Below, piece after piece: positions 11,510-22,216 of a stretch of DNA of 39,745 nucleotides. The translations under genes and the position numbers were made by a program. Under the pieces are notes generated by a model. It worked only from the letters and a program-made list of their open reading frames with translations, was not told where the DNA came from and searched no databases. The stretch is from Fomitopsis serialis (taxonomy: Eukaryota > Basidiomycota > Agaricomycetes > Polyporales > Fomitopsidaceae). Location: contig NW_025955322.1 of assembly GCF_022376445.1 (NCBI RefSeq), positions 1-39,745 on the forward strand, in the 5' to 3' direction. Numbering within the stretch: position 1 is the stretch's first letter; each line of letters begins with the position of its first letter.

Positions 11510-12992
11510 ATGGCCAGCGAACAATCTTCTCCCTTCACCTATCCGTCCACGAATTACCAGTTTCCTACCCACCGCCTGCGGCGGCTCCGCAATCCAGACA
11601 AGCAGCCTCTCGTGCTCGTAGCATGCGGCTCCTTCAGCCCCATCACCTACCTCCACTTGCGCATGTTCGAGATGGCCGTCGACTACGTCCGCCAGAACAC
11701 AGACTACGAGATCGTCGCCGGCTACCTCAGTCCCGTCAGTGACCAGTACAAGAAGCCCGGTCTGCTCAGCGCACGCCATCGGTGAGTCTGTGCACCTGAT
11801 CTCGAGCTGCTTCGTTGCATTGGATGGCACGACGAGTCGGGCCTCAATATGGGTGCACAGGGGGGACGAATGGGTTTGGCGTAGTCATGTCCGATGCCGC
11901 TGACTGTGCCATTGACCTTCACCGCCATGCCCGTAACCGGTGACTTGGGGTACAGGCCTCAGACACGCTCAGTCGCCTGTACGCCACCAAGCCACAGAGC
12001 GCCGTGCTATGGTGCGAACAATCTTCCCCGCACGGACCTCCGACCTGCTTAGGGAGCACCCAGATTACCTGAGCCTATGGGCGGGTCAGGTCGGCAGCTG
12101 TGAGACTGCGAGGGTTCTTGCATTCGTCACTTCCTGCGCGCTCACCAGACACCTCGCGTGACCGTTGGCCATCCTGTGTCAGGCTATCGCGGGCTGCTGC
12201 GGATTGCATGCAAGAGAACGAGGCTTGCGCTATCTGCATCGTGTTCGCATTCACGTTGCGTATGCTTTCAGCGAGCGTATCTATTCGCTCTGACATGGTA
12301 TGTTTCTGCGGCCGCCGTGCCCGTGTTGAAATTCTATTCCGTTTAGTCGTCAACTAGACATTTACTGTGCGTCGTGTGAACAGACACTGACGATTGCCTC
12401 CGCTAGTGTTCACATGTGCAACATCGCCGCCGAGCAAACATCAACATGGCTCACGGTTGACCCATGGGAGGCCCTCCAAACCTACCAACGAACCGCTGTC
12501 GTGCTCGACCACTTCGACTTCGAGATCAACACTGTCCTCGGCGGGATCGCATCACCGGACGGGACGATGAAACCCGCGCGGATCATGCTCCTCGCCGGCT
12601 CCGACCTCATCGCGACGATGAGTGAGCCGGGCGTGTGGTCTGAGCCTGATTTGGATCACATCCTGGGCCGGTACGGTGTCATGATTATCGAGCGCGCGGG
12701 TGCGGACATGGACCAGGCGATTGACTCGCTCTCACGGTGGCGACACAATATCCACCTCATCCACCAGCTCATCCAGAACGATGTCTCGTCGACCAAGGTC
12801 CGCCTCTTCCTCCGCCGCGGCCTCTCCGTGCGCTACCTCCTTCCTGCACCCGTCGTAGAGTATATCGAGGAGAACGGGCTGTACTCAGACGAGGGCCCGA
12901 CCGCGAGCGCTGCCAGCGGCGCGGTGGTCGCGGAAAAGGAGAAAGGGAAGGGGAAGGAGAGCGAGCCGGGCTCAAGCGGTGCCAAGTCATGA
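11510..12992 (+). CDS. NMA1: Nicotinamide/nicotinate mononucleotide adenylyltransferase
   Basis: Two exons (11510-11781 and 12407-12992) give 285 residues. The enzyme joins the AMP of ATP to NMN or NaMN to make NAD or deamido-NAD, an essential step. Motifs are clear: the nucleotidyltransferase signature CGSFSPITYLHLRMFE at about 39-54 (in place of the usual GxFxPxHxxH), GYLSPVSDQYKKPGL, the substrate-site TSTWLTVDPWEA, GSDLIATM, GVWSEPDLDHILGRYG, and the second ATP-binding signature SSTKVR at about 218-223. The join reads ARHRVHMCNIAAEQ as in eukaryotic NMNATs. The C-terminal 35 residues are low-complexity Lys/Glu/Ser. The single intron is 625 bp, about ten times the local norm, and I found no gene or terminal repeats in it. 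Confidence 0.95.
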
Positions 12993-13474
12993 TGTCCGTC
13001 AGGCATGGAAGAAAAGTATAGAGCGGGACAGCAGTATGCGGGGGACATTTGTACGTTGCGCGTGGCACACTAGATTGCGCTGGTTTATCTATTCTGTATT
13101 TGTGGATTTCTGATTTGTACGTGATACTTCATCCTCTTATGCAGTCGCGATACGGGGCCGATTGGTCGTCGTGCTACCTGCTCTCAGCGCTGTTCAGCTA
13201 TTGTGAGATGATCGGTGACTCTCCAGCTCCTCCAGTTGGAGAAGGGTCGTCGTGCACACGATGCTCAACCCACAAGAATGAATCTTCGTCTAGCTGGTGT
13301 TGAGCGGAGTAGACAGGGATAATTTAGGCTGCATGCCTCCGAATCGCTGCATTACATACTTAGAAGACATCCGGCTAGGCAAGAATGCAGCAATCCTAAG
13401 GTCGAAGACCATTGCTCATTGCGGGTTAGAGTCAGATATGGTACAGATCGTGTGACTTCTTCATTGGATTGTCC
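12993..13474. other. Convergent intergenic region, no gene seen
   Basis: This holds the 3' flanks of the NMNAT gene (plus) and the first YCII gene (minus). Only short frames without family resemblance are present. No terminator-like structure could be assigned. Confidence 0.5.
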
Positions 13475-14023
13475 TCAGAGGTTGGCCTGTAGCCAGGGGT
13501 AGATCTGCAGCTTCTCCTTGTCCCACTGCATCATCGTCTGCGTTAGCACGGCATCACAACTTGGAAGGCGGCGAATGGATGGGACGTACCACCCCGGTCT
13601 GGTAGTAGAGATCCGACTCGATCACCTTCCGCACAGTCTCGATGCTGTCTGCCTCGAAGACCATCATCGAGCCCACGAGCTTCTTCTCCGCGGTCGGAGA
13701 CGCGATCGACTCGGGCGTGAGCAGCCCGCCACCGAACTCTACAACCAGCCACCATCTACATTAAGCTCCACGTCGTCACGGACGGCCACACGGCACGCAC
13801 TGAGAACTCCATTCGCATACAGCGACTTCGCGTTCACGAGGTGCGACTCGCGCACGGCCATGCGGCGGCTGAACGCCTCGGGGTCGGTCAGGTCGGGCGC
13901 CCACACGGCGAACTTGTACAGCGTCGGGCCTGAGGTCGTGGACATCGCTCTGGATTGGAATGGGGGCCTGCGGGTGAGAGCGTTGAACACTGTGCGAGCT
14001 GGGAACACTCGAGCGGGATTCAT
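13475..14023 (-). CDS. YCII-domain protein with putative mitochondrial presequence
   Basis: Three minus-strand exons (14023-13801, 13738-13590, 13525-13475) encode 140 residues. The YCII-related (dimeric ferredoxin-like) fold is shown by TLYKFAVWAPDLTDPEAF, the central VRESHLVNAKSLYANGVLKF, GGGLLTPE, a strand MMVFEADSIETVRKVIESD, and the closing YYQTGVWDKEKLQIYPW. Family members are small dimeric proteins, some with enzymatic roles; the substrate here is unknown. Residues 1 to about 26 (Arg-rich, no acidic residues) resemble a mitochondrial targeting peptide that the paralogue at 20937 lacks. Intron positions match that paralogue exactly (exon 2 is 149 nt in both). The gene follows the minus-strand sedolisin gene 525 bp downstream. 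Confidence 0.88.
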
Positions 14024-14067
14024 AAGTAGACGGTCTCAGGTCAGGTCCAGGAATGGCGGGCCGGAAG

Positions 14068-14075
14068 CTTATAAA
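14068..14075 (-). promoter_or_regulatory. TATA box of the first YCII gene
   Basis: Read on the minus strand this is TTTATAAG, 45 bp upstream of the ATG at 14023. The paralogous YCII gene has a TATA element in a similar position, about 65 bp upstream of its ATG. Confidence 0.55.
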
Positions 14076-14547
14076 GATTGTTCAAGAGACTGACACGGAG
14101 TCACGATGCATCTTGGCCCACGGATCGCTATCAGACAGTCGACGGTGAGTTGGTGACCCCGAAGAAAACAGTGGTGAGCTCACAGGGCGGGACTCGGAAG
14201 TTCCTGCTCATTCGAGGTACTTACCACGGATATCATCTGTGTGGCAGTTGGCTTCTAGCGCCAGATCTAGAACCTTGCAAGTGACTACCTGAATCGCAAC
14301 GCAGGCCATACCGAATGCACGAGGTTACACACTAGACCATACTAGATCCAGGTATATCGTACTGTACAAAGTAATGACAGCGACAGAGTACATGCCAGCG
14401 ACAGAAGTTCATCACAGAGGGTTTAAAAGTAGTGTCTGCAACAATTAGTGGAAGCAAGGAGTCTCACAGAGCATACAAAATGCGTGGAAGAAGTCCGATT
14501 GAATGCAAGGTTCATGAGAAAGGTTCAAGTGTTCAGTGTTCAGCAGT

Positions 14548-16636
14548 TCATAGGCCCGCGGCCGACGCAAGCAAAGTGAAGTTCGGCGTGCCGAGCCCGG
14601 TAACCTGAAAATCGATCCGCCGTCAGGTTTCGTCCATCTGCAATAAGGAACTCGTCACTCACAGGATCCCATCCCTGGGCAGCGTAGAACCCGGTCGTGC
14701 CCCCACTGCACGCAAGGTTATTCCCGTCCACAATATCATTCAGCGCGCCCATCCCCGACGCGGTGCTATACAGCCACGGGTTCAAGAAGCCAAGCACGCT
14801 CTTGCCCGCGCCCAGCAGCTGGTCATTGAGGAGCGCGATGATCGCCGCGAACGTCGGCGTCGAGCAGCTCGTCCCGCTCACGATGAGCGTCGCCGAGCCG
14901 GACTTGATGTCGTACCGCGTGCCGTAAGCGGAAACGTCCGGGTACGCGCGCCCGGAGGCGTTGAAGAGCCCGCTCGAGTTCGAGCCGAGCGCGGAGAGGT
15001 AGGAGGCGACCGCGTCAGATTGGTAGGCGGGCTGGCCGAAGTAGTTGGAGAAGCCGCCGCCGGAGAAGCTTGCGGCTACTTCGGTGGGCTGGGAGGTGGT
15101 TGCGCCGATGGTGGTCACGCTGCGGGAGGTTAGACTAGGGGAGGAAAGCAGGGCACGCGAACGTACTAGGGGCAGCTGGCGGGGAAGACGGGTACGAATT
15201 CTGTGCAGTTGTCGGAAGCCTGGTTGCCAGAGACGCCTCCGTCGCCCGAAGCATAGAGGATGGAGACGCCTCGGGCACCCAGTTGAGCATAGGCGTTGCA
15301 GATGGAACTGTAAGGATGCTAAGCAAGGATCCGACAACCGTCAGGAGCCGACCTACTTCGCGAGGTTCTCAGAGAGGACATTCTCGTTGTCACCGTAGCT
15401 GGTGGACACGACTTGAGGCGGGTTGTCCATGGACAAGAGGTAGTTTGCGGCATCGAGAAGCGCGTCGTCAAATGACCCGCCAACGGTCATGAAGAAAGCG
15501 GGTACGTTGGTGGCAAGGCCGACGGCGTACTCCACGTCAAGATTCTATACCAAGATGTCTTCAGCCAAGCACTCGCATTCATAGCAGTCGAAGTACTGAC
15601 CGCCTCGGTTCCCGCGTTCTCTCTCCACTGCGGATCCGTACCGTTGTTGACGCTGATCACTGAATAAGTCGTGGAGTTGCTAACATCGGGTCGGTACGTC
15701 GTCAGGAAGCTCTGTGCAGTCGCATCAGCCTGATCGGTATGCCGAAGACATCGCAGCACACCTGGAGATCCGCTTCTTCGGCATAGATCCCATCGTAGCC
15801 TGTCACCGCGATCTGGTTGGAGGACTGGGTGGCCGGCGTGGTCGGGATGCCATACATCGCCTGCAGGCACTCTGGTATCATGTTCGGATTGCCAGAGCCG
15901 CATGGCGTGACTGCGCGAGCTTCTACTTCGCCGGTATCCTCGCGTCTTGTCCAGGACTCCAGAATGGGCGAGTGATTGATAAGCGAAGGAAACCTGCGGG
16001 TCAATGCGTTGATCTAGCAGGTGTCAGGCTGGAAGAGCGGGACACGAACGTGGTCGTCGGGTGGACGCAGTCGATATGGGCCTGCAAGTCTGTAGGGAGA
16101 GAGTACTCGAGCGTGCGGATGGTGTCTGCGCCGGTGCTGTCGTGCGTGAAGAGCGAGTAGTCGGCGAGCAGGAGCGAGTTAGCCTGCGCGACGGACACGT
16201 TGACCGCAAGCCAGTCTCCTGCTGGTGAGACTGCGGTGGCGTTCAGCCCGTGCTCGTTGAGCCAGGCTGTGACAGCTTCCGTGCTCTCCGACGTGGGCGC
16301 AACAAAAGCTTCAACCTGATACATGATAAGTTCGGGTTATGATACTCGCGCTTGTAGACAATCAAAGACCTCACGTACCTCCTCTTTCGACAGATGCTGA
16401 CCGTACTTGTCACTCGATGGATCGCTCACATCGTTCAGCGCATCATACAAACCCACGAGATTATTCTGCGCCAAACCGATGCGTAGACTCAGCGTATGGT
16501 CCGCATTTGCCGCGCCATTGAGAGTGAAACCATTCGGTGCCTCATCGCGTCTTTCATGAACTTGCAAGGAACGTGTGGTGGATTTGCCGAGAACGAGCGT
16601 GGAGAGCAAGAGAGCAACAGTGCAGGCGGCTACCAT
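14548..16636 (-). CDS. Sedolisin-family (S53) tripeptidyl-peptidase, secreted, intact
   Basis: Eight minus-strand exons (16636-16379, 16315-16050, 15993-15762, 15711-15601, 15544-15357, 15307-15167, 15119-14663, 14604-14548) give 569 residues, normal for pro-sedolisins. A signal peptide (MVAACTVALLLSTLVLG) is followed by the activation prodomain (about 20-190; DALNDVSDPSSDKYGQHLS) and the catalytic domain. Family catalytic residues are in place: Glu288 and Asp292 in GTEANLDVEYAVGL, oxyanion Asp374 in SGDGGVSGN, and Ser483 in SGTSCSTPTF. The calcium-binding end has DIVDGNN and GWDPVTGLGTPNF. Such enzymes remove tripeptides from protein N-termini in acidic surroundings. The ATG at 16636 is chosen because it starts the signal peptide. 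It is a paralogue of the plus-strand peptidase with the same eight-exon structure. Confidence 0.95.
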
Positions 16637-17735
16637 GGTGGCCGACTGCTGCAAATCCGAACGGAATAACAACACACCGCGACTCGAAGAGGACGTGGTG
16701 GTTGAAGCGGGAGAAGGGGAACAATACGCGCAGGCGCACCACTTCATCTCTTCAACGTCCGGTGATCACCCTCGAAATTCACCCGTCCCGGCGCCGACCA
16801 CGCGCGCACTTGGGCCCTCGACGCAACCGGGCATTGTACAAGCGAAATTGACAGGAAGATTAACCCCACATCTTATGCTTGGCAAAGAGCTCGTCCTCCG
16901 ATAGTCTTGATACCGAGGCTGCTTGAAGCCAATCCACTGTGGGCGTTGGAGGCATTTGCTTTGATTTGGTTGGTCGAAGGGCGCAGTGAGATGCAAAGAG
17001 TCTGGACGGTATGTTATAAATATGGTTTGAGTATGGTTGCATGCCACAATGCGACTGGTCTTGATATTCAAATTCAAACCCAGCTATACTTGCAGTCAGT
17101 GACTCGGCGGCTCTGCTCTGTACTCACACCGCCGGCCGCAGACCGCGACGCGACACTCACCTGCGTACCACCATTTTTGCGCATATATAATACCTTTCTT
17201 GTTGTGCCTTGCTATACGTGCTGTATTGATTGAAGACTGGCCTGAGCCGAAGGAAAGATGTGCGTCACCCTCGAATCAGACTGATGTCTCGACCTGAGCT
17301 TTCAACTCATGATGGCGTGAAGCCTGAGCAGTGTTGGTCATGTACCGCTTCGCTATGCCTGCGTAGACAATGCGCACATTTGCGCCGTACATTCTCCAGA
17401 CGACGCGTTTGACCAGCCCAAACGAAGAAGATAACCAGCGGTCCTGACGCGTCGACGATCTCAGCGGCGCGTGCAGACCGTGCGATGTCAGCGCCTCTCG
17501 ACGCGATCGTCCTCGAGACCACATGTTTATGTTGCGTGTGTAAAAAACGGTGTGTGATCGCCGAGACTGCAGGAAGACTCGAATTGAGACAGCGATATCG
17601 GTCTCACGAGGCGTTCGCGGTTCCAGCGCATAGCCATCGCCGATCTCGAGCTCAGGCGGGAGGTACAAAAGCCTACCTGTGCCAGATACTTCGATCCCAG
17701 TCCAGGGCCTACTCTCTGCGCCGACATTGTCAAGT
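16637..17735. promoter_or_regulatory. Divergent promoter region between the two sedolisin genes
   Basis: This 1.1-kb interval lies between two head-to-head peptidase genes and forms the centre of an inverted gene pair. AT-rich elements are present: a TTATAAAT-type site near 17015-17025 that can serve either direction, and ATATATAAT near 17182-17190 on the plus strand. I found no obvious long inverted repeat at the centre, so nucleotide symmetry has decayed even though gene order is mirrored. Open frames here are short and unrelated to known families. Confidence 0.5.
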
Positions 17736-19517
17736 ATGGTAAGCTTCCTCTGGGCAGTGGTGGCCGCCTCGGCTTTGGGTGTCGCGTGGGGCAACCCTTT
17801 GGCTCGCCGGACCTTGCAGCTACACGAGGCTCGTGCAGCGGCTCCGAGTGGTTATACGCTCATTTCTTCTGCATCCCCGGACACGGTACTCAATCTTTGG
17901 GTCGCACTGGTGCAGAGCAATATTGACGGACTGCTTGACACACTCTACGACGTCAGTGATCCCGAGAGTCCGAACTACGGCGAGTACTTGACCAAAGAGG
18001 AGGTACGTTTGTCTGCCGTTTGTTTCGTTTCTGAGTACACCCTGAACTCTGTGTTAGGTCGAAGCCTTTGTCAAGCCCGCGCAGGATAGCATCGACGCTG
18101 TTTACGCATGGCTTGGGGACAACAACCTCACGGCAACGCCCGTATCACCTTCGGGCGACTGGGTCGAGGTCAACATACCAGTCAGCAAAGCAAATGAGCT
18201 CCTGGACGCGGACTTCTCTATCTTCAAACACGAAGCTACAGGCACGCAGACAATCCGGGCTTTGCAATACTCGATCCCTGTGGAACTAGCGGAGCATGTG
18301 GATCTCATCCATCCCATCACCAGGTTCGCAGAGTATCTTGATACGTCCACACGCACTGACGTGGATGGAGCCTAGCTTCCCGGCGCAAATCGTAAACAAC
18401 ACTGCACCCGCTTTTGTTGCGGCCGCAAGCCCCCACAGCCCGACCGTTACCCGTGATACATCGAATGTCACCGCTGTTTGTGGACCTTACAACCAGCCGA
18501 ATATCACAGTAGCATGCCTCCAGTACCTGTATGGCATTCCGACTTCTCCCGCGACGAATCCCGACAACGGCATCGTGGTCGCCGGATATGTAGAGCAATA
18601 CGTGAACGCGAACGATCTGAAGGTCCGCTATCATGAATGTCGAGGGAACATGATTCGAGCTAACTTGCTGCGCTCAGATATTCCTGGAGAAGTACAGGCC
18701 AGATATAAATCCTGCGACGACCTTCGCGACAGAGACGATCGACGGAGGCAGTAACCTGCAGAATGTTACCGCTGGATCTGAAGGGGTAAGGGCATCGATG
18801 TTTTCGGAACGGAGCCAATCTAACGAAGGAGCAGAATCTCGACATACAGTATACCGTCGGCCTTGCCACGGGCGTCCCAGTGACCTACCTCCTGGCCGGA
18901 AACGACACACATGACGGGCTGTCCGGCTACCTCGACACGGTGAATTATGTCCTCAATCAGACATCGCCGCCTCCGGTGATGACGACGAGCTACTCATCCA
19001 ACGAGGATGTGATCTCGGAGAAACTGGCATAGTGCGCATATCTTCGTCATGAGAGAACCTTGGCAACACTGACTCAACCGCTCGCGCCCTCGTGCAGTAA
19101 CCTTTGCAACGCGTATGCACAACTCGGCGCGAGGGGTGTCTCGATCATTTTCTCTTCGGGCGACGGTGGCGTGTCAGGCACAGGCTACCAAGATTGCACG
19201 ACCTTCGTTCCCACATTTCCCAACACCTGCCCATAGTGAGTCAAAGCCGTCGTCGCCCACACCACAAGAATCTGACATACCATCCTTGTTGCGTAGCGTG
19301 ACTTCGGTTGGTGCCACGGGTGCGGACATCAACTGGGCAGACCAACAAGGCGTGCCCTTCTCGGGCGGCGGCTTTTCCAACTACTTCCCCATGCCGACCT
19401 ACCAGTCTTCTGCGGTCTCGGCTTACCTCAAGCAGCTCGGCAGCAATGACACAGGGCTATACAACGCGTCCGGTCGCGGCTTCCCGGATGTCAGCGGCTT
19501 CGGCGTGGATTTCGCTA

Positions 19518-19544
19518 TGGTGCGGGACACTAAGTCACCGCTAC
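19518..19544 (+). repeat. Left terminal inverted repeat of the MITE
   Basis: These 27 bp are exactly complementary to 19955-19929. Similarity ends at the next base. The preceding TA also forms part of the palindrome. Confidence 0.92.
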
Positions 19545-19928
19545 CTTGGGACAGTGGCCAAATTGGTCGGGCAGCGCCCAGGTAACCCCAGCCTAGGGCT
19601 GGCTACCGCATTTGGCCATCTAAACGCCCATTTGTAAGCAGATCGGGCATCTGAATCTCTTATGGAGACGGTGGTCACCCGCGGAAGGTGGGCGCCTAGA
19701 GGCCCAGGCCCAGCGCTGGTAGACCGGGTTGTGGGCGCTACTGAGGTGAGACTTGCCATGTTGGGTGGCTACACGTGACCTGGCCAAATTCCCATCACTC
19801 AACTTCGTCAATTTTGAGTGTTGGGAAAATCCGTCTAGTAGGATTGTTCCTAATGCTAATTGGAGCAATTCTACAAGAGGGATAAGGATTCGGGCGAAAT
19901 CTGGCGCCTACCGAAACGTTGTTTCAAA

Positions 19929-19955
19929 GTAGCGGTGACTTAGTGTCCCGCACCA
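19929..19955 (-). repeat. Right terminal inverted repeat of the MITE
   Basis: This is the reverse complement of the left repeat with no mismatches, followed by the duplicated TA at 19956-19957. Confidence 0.92.
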
Positions 19956-20864
19956 TACCGTGGTCGGTGGCGCCTACGCTCCGACGACGGGCACGAGCTG
20001 TTCGACGCCAATGTGGGCGAGCGTCATCGCGCTGCTGAACGACGAGCTGCTCAATGTAGGCAAGCCCGTGCTGGGCTTCTTGAACCCGTGGTTGTACTCG
20101 AAGGCAGCGGGTGCAGTGACAGATATTGTGAAGGGAAATAACAAGCAGTGCCTGGAGTCCGATGGCTCCGTGGCTGGCTTCGTGGCGACGACCGGGTGGG
20201 ACCCTGTAAGTGCATTCCAGCTACCGAAGGAAACGAAGGGACTGATTGCGCCGCATCGTGCAGGTCACCGGTCTGGGGACTCCTCTCTACGACAAATTGA
20301 GAGCGGCGGCAGGGCTCTGATCATTGCCAATAGTTTGCGGCATATGCCTTCGAGGCGTGAACTACCAATGGACAGGGACACTCGAGGACTCTGCACGGAC
20401 ATAACACGGACTGGTATTGTATGCCTCGAATAATGATTCTCATGCTTTGATATGTACTGACGATCTCTCACATCACGACATTCGAGGCTGTGAAGTTCTG
20501 TCAAGCTCAGCGTGGTCGACCGAATCCGGCAACGCTCATGCAGTTATCGTTAGTCCACACTTCCACGCTCGAGTACTTGTCTGCTGAGCTTCGGGACACT
20601 GTTCGGGTCTGCCAGGAATGCCAAATGGGCTACCGAGACACGTCAGAAGCGTCGGCCCACATACACCGTGCTGCTCAGGCAATGTTGCGAGAATGGCGCT
20701 ACGAACCATTTGCAGTATTGCCACTGCGCACCAGACCCGACAAGCCTCGCTTCTCTTACGATCGGTTATGTTTGCGTACATATCAGGCAAGGCACTTGTC
20801 CGACTGCCTGCCTCCTGCTCGGATCCGTATGTAATGCGCGGGCGGTTGGCTCATGCGCGCACTG

Positions 20865-20872
20865 CATATAAG
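20865..20872 (+). promoter_or_regulatory. TATA box of the second YCII gene
   Basis: CATATAAG lies about 65 bp upstream of the ATG at 20937, mirroring the TATA element of the minus-strand YCII paralogue. Confidence 0.55.
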
Positions 20873-20936
20873 ATGCAGAGGAGCAGAGCTAATCTGCATC
20901 CAGAGCCTCCGAGTCAGTACTCAGTCCTCAGCCAAC

Positions 20937-21412
20937 ATGTCTCAAATCAACCTGCAGATCACGTACTTCGTCTGGGCTCCGGACAGCAAAGTCGGCGACG
21001 TCATGCAGAAACGTAAGGCCGTCGACAGCGAGCACAACGAGTGGATGGAGGCCCGCCGCGCGGATGGCATTCTCCGTAAGTCGACTTGTCACGTCCAGCC
21101 ACATTGCTCTTGTGTCTGATGTTCTTGTTCGTTGACAACCTGTGGACTTCATCTAGAGTTCGGTGGTGCGATCTTGAACAAGGACGAGAAGTTGCCGCTC
21201 ACGGTTGTTCCCGACATCGCTGGGACCTTGCTGATCGTCAAGGCCGACAGCCTGGAGGCTGCACGCAAGCTCATTGAACAGGAGCCGTACTACAAGGCCG
21301 GTGTGGTAGGTCGTTACTTCTTCGACGGGTGACTGCATTGCTAAACTGCTTGGAATTCTACTAGTGGGACACGAGCGACATCAAGATCGGACCTGTCCTT
21401 TCCAGGGCTTAG
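20937..21412 (+). CDS. YCII-domain protein, short (cytosolic-type) paralogue
   Basis: Three exons (20937-21075, 21157-21305, 21365-21412) encode 111 residues that are almost entirely YCII domain: LQITYFVWAPDSKVG at the start, RKAVDSEHNEWMEARRADG, then LQFGGAIL, a strand GTLLIVKADSLEAARKLIEQ and the closing YYKAGVWDTSDIKIGPVL. Intron phases and exon 2 length (149 nt) equal those of the YCII gene at 13475-14023, which it resembles along its length, but it lacks that gene's N-terminal presequence. It lies 616 bp downstream of the disrupted sedolisin gene on the same strand, repeating the order seen on the other strand. The biochemical role is unknown. Confidence 0.88.
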
Positions 21413-22216
21413 GATAGAATGATGCGACGAGCCTCGATATGTCAAACGGCACGTACCAGTTGGATATGAGTTATGGCAATGCTATGGTGTTGGCGATGAC
21501 CTGAATTTGAGCCCATATTCGACACGTCGCTAACTATTTGAACTTGAGTCCCAGACGCGTCACGGTCGAAGCTGCCGTTGTCCAGTCAGATGTCTGAAGC
21601 ATTGTCGCGCTATCCATGTCTCAGGAGCCAGGAATGCGCGTGTCCTCAAGGCTTGTGCCAGCGGTTTCGGGAACCTGGAAGGATGTTCCAAAGCCGTAGT
21701 ATGCACATGGCAGTAGTCACGGCCTATGCTCTTCAAGCAGAAATTGGTATATGATGCACAGCATACTTACCAGCAGAAGTTTCCCCTAAGGCAGTTGTAT
21801 GTGGACACGACGCTTCAAGCTTCAAGCTCAAGTTCAAGTTCCTGCTCAAAGCGCGTCAGTACTTGCATCGCGCGCAAGAGCTTGCCCTGAATGCATCATG
21901 TGATTACGACGCGCACCGACGCGACGTCACCACCGTGACCATCACCCGGTAAGTTACTTACTACGTCTTGAGCAGTACATTGTCATATGTACGAACAACT
22001 GTCCCGAGGAGGAAATCTTGATTTTGCTTCTCCTTGATGGTGTACATACTCACAATTCTGACAACAGTTGTTATTGATTGAAAGCTTTGAACCTGGCTGA
22101 GGCCGCGGGTGCGGTTTACAAGTGGTAAGTCTTCGTTGACGTGTATGCGACACTATGGGTACGGAAGAGGCGTTATTCAGCGTCTTCCTAACCTTTTTGT
22201 AGATAGTTATCTTACC
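21413..22216. other. Intergenic stretch, no gene seen
   Basis: No family-like frame is present. A short direct-repeat cluster of CAAGTT/TTCAAGC-type hexamers lies at about 21813-21845 (GCTTCAAGCTTCAAGCTCAA), probably simple sequence. Confidence 0.45.

Larger units (their letters stand above)
19518..19955. mobile_element. 438-bp MITE, TA target site (Tc1/mariner-like)
   Basis: The element has perfect 27-bp terminal inverted repeats beginning TGGTGCGGGACACTAAGTCA and is flanked by TA on both sides (19516-19517 and 19956-19957). It is too short to code for a transposase and has no long open frame. These are the hallmarks of a non-autonomous DNA transposon with TA target preference, as in Tc1/mariner. 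It sits inside coding exon 7 of the sedolisin gene. The superfamily assignment rests only on the TA duplication. Confidence 0.88.
17736..20320 (+). pseudogene. Sedolisin-family (S53) peptidase gene disrupted by a MITE
   Basis: Eight exons match the minus-strand paralogue one for one: 17736-18002, 18058-18323, 18376-18622, 18678-18785, 18835-19031, 19098-19235, 19297-20205 (interrupted) and 20264-20320. The signal peptide (MVSFLWAVVAASALGVAWG), prodomain, Glu/Asp pair in SEGNLDIQYTVGL and [11 protein letters not shown] are intact. Exon 7 carries a 438-bp inverted-repeat element at 19518-19955 plus a duplicated TA. The frame enters the element, adds about 22 residues and stops at 19583-19585. 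The serine motif TTGTSCSTPMW and the calcium-binding end lie beyond the insertion and are lost from the ordinary product. Leaving out the element and one TA, the exon totals 469 nt and closes in phase, so no other lesion is visible in the gene. The insertion therefore looks recent, or is tolerated by splicing. Confidence 0.9.

Noticed and set aside
13518..14093. 191-codon plus-strand frame over the first YCII gene
   Set aside because: It is the antisense shadow of the minus-strand YCII exons, which match the paralogue at 20937.
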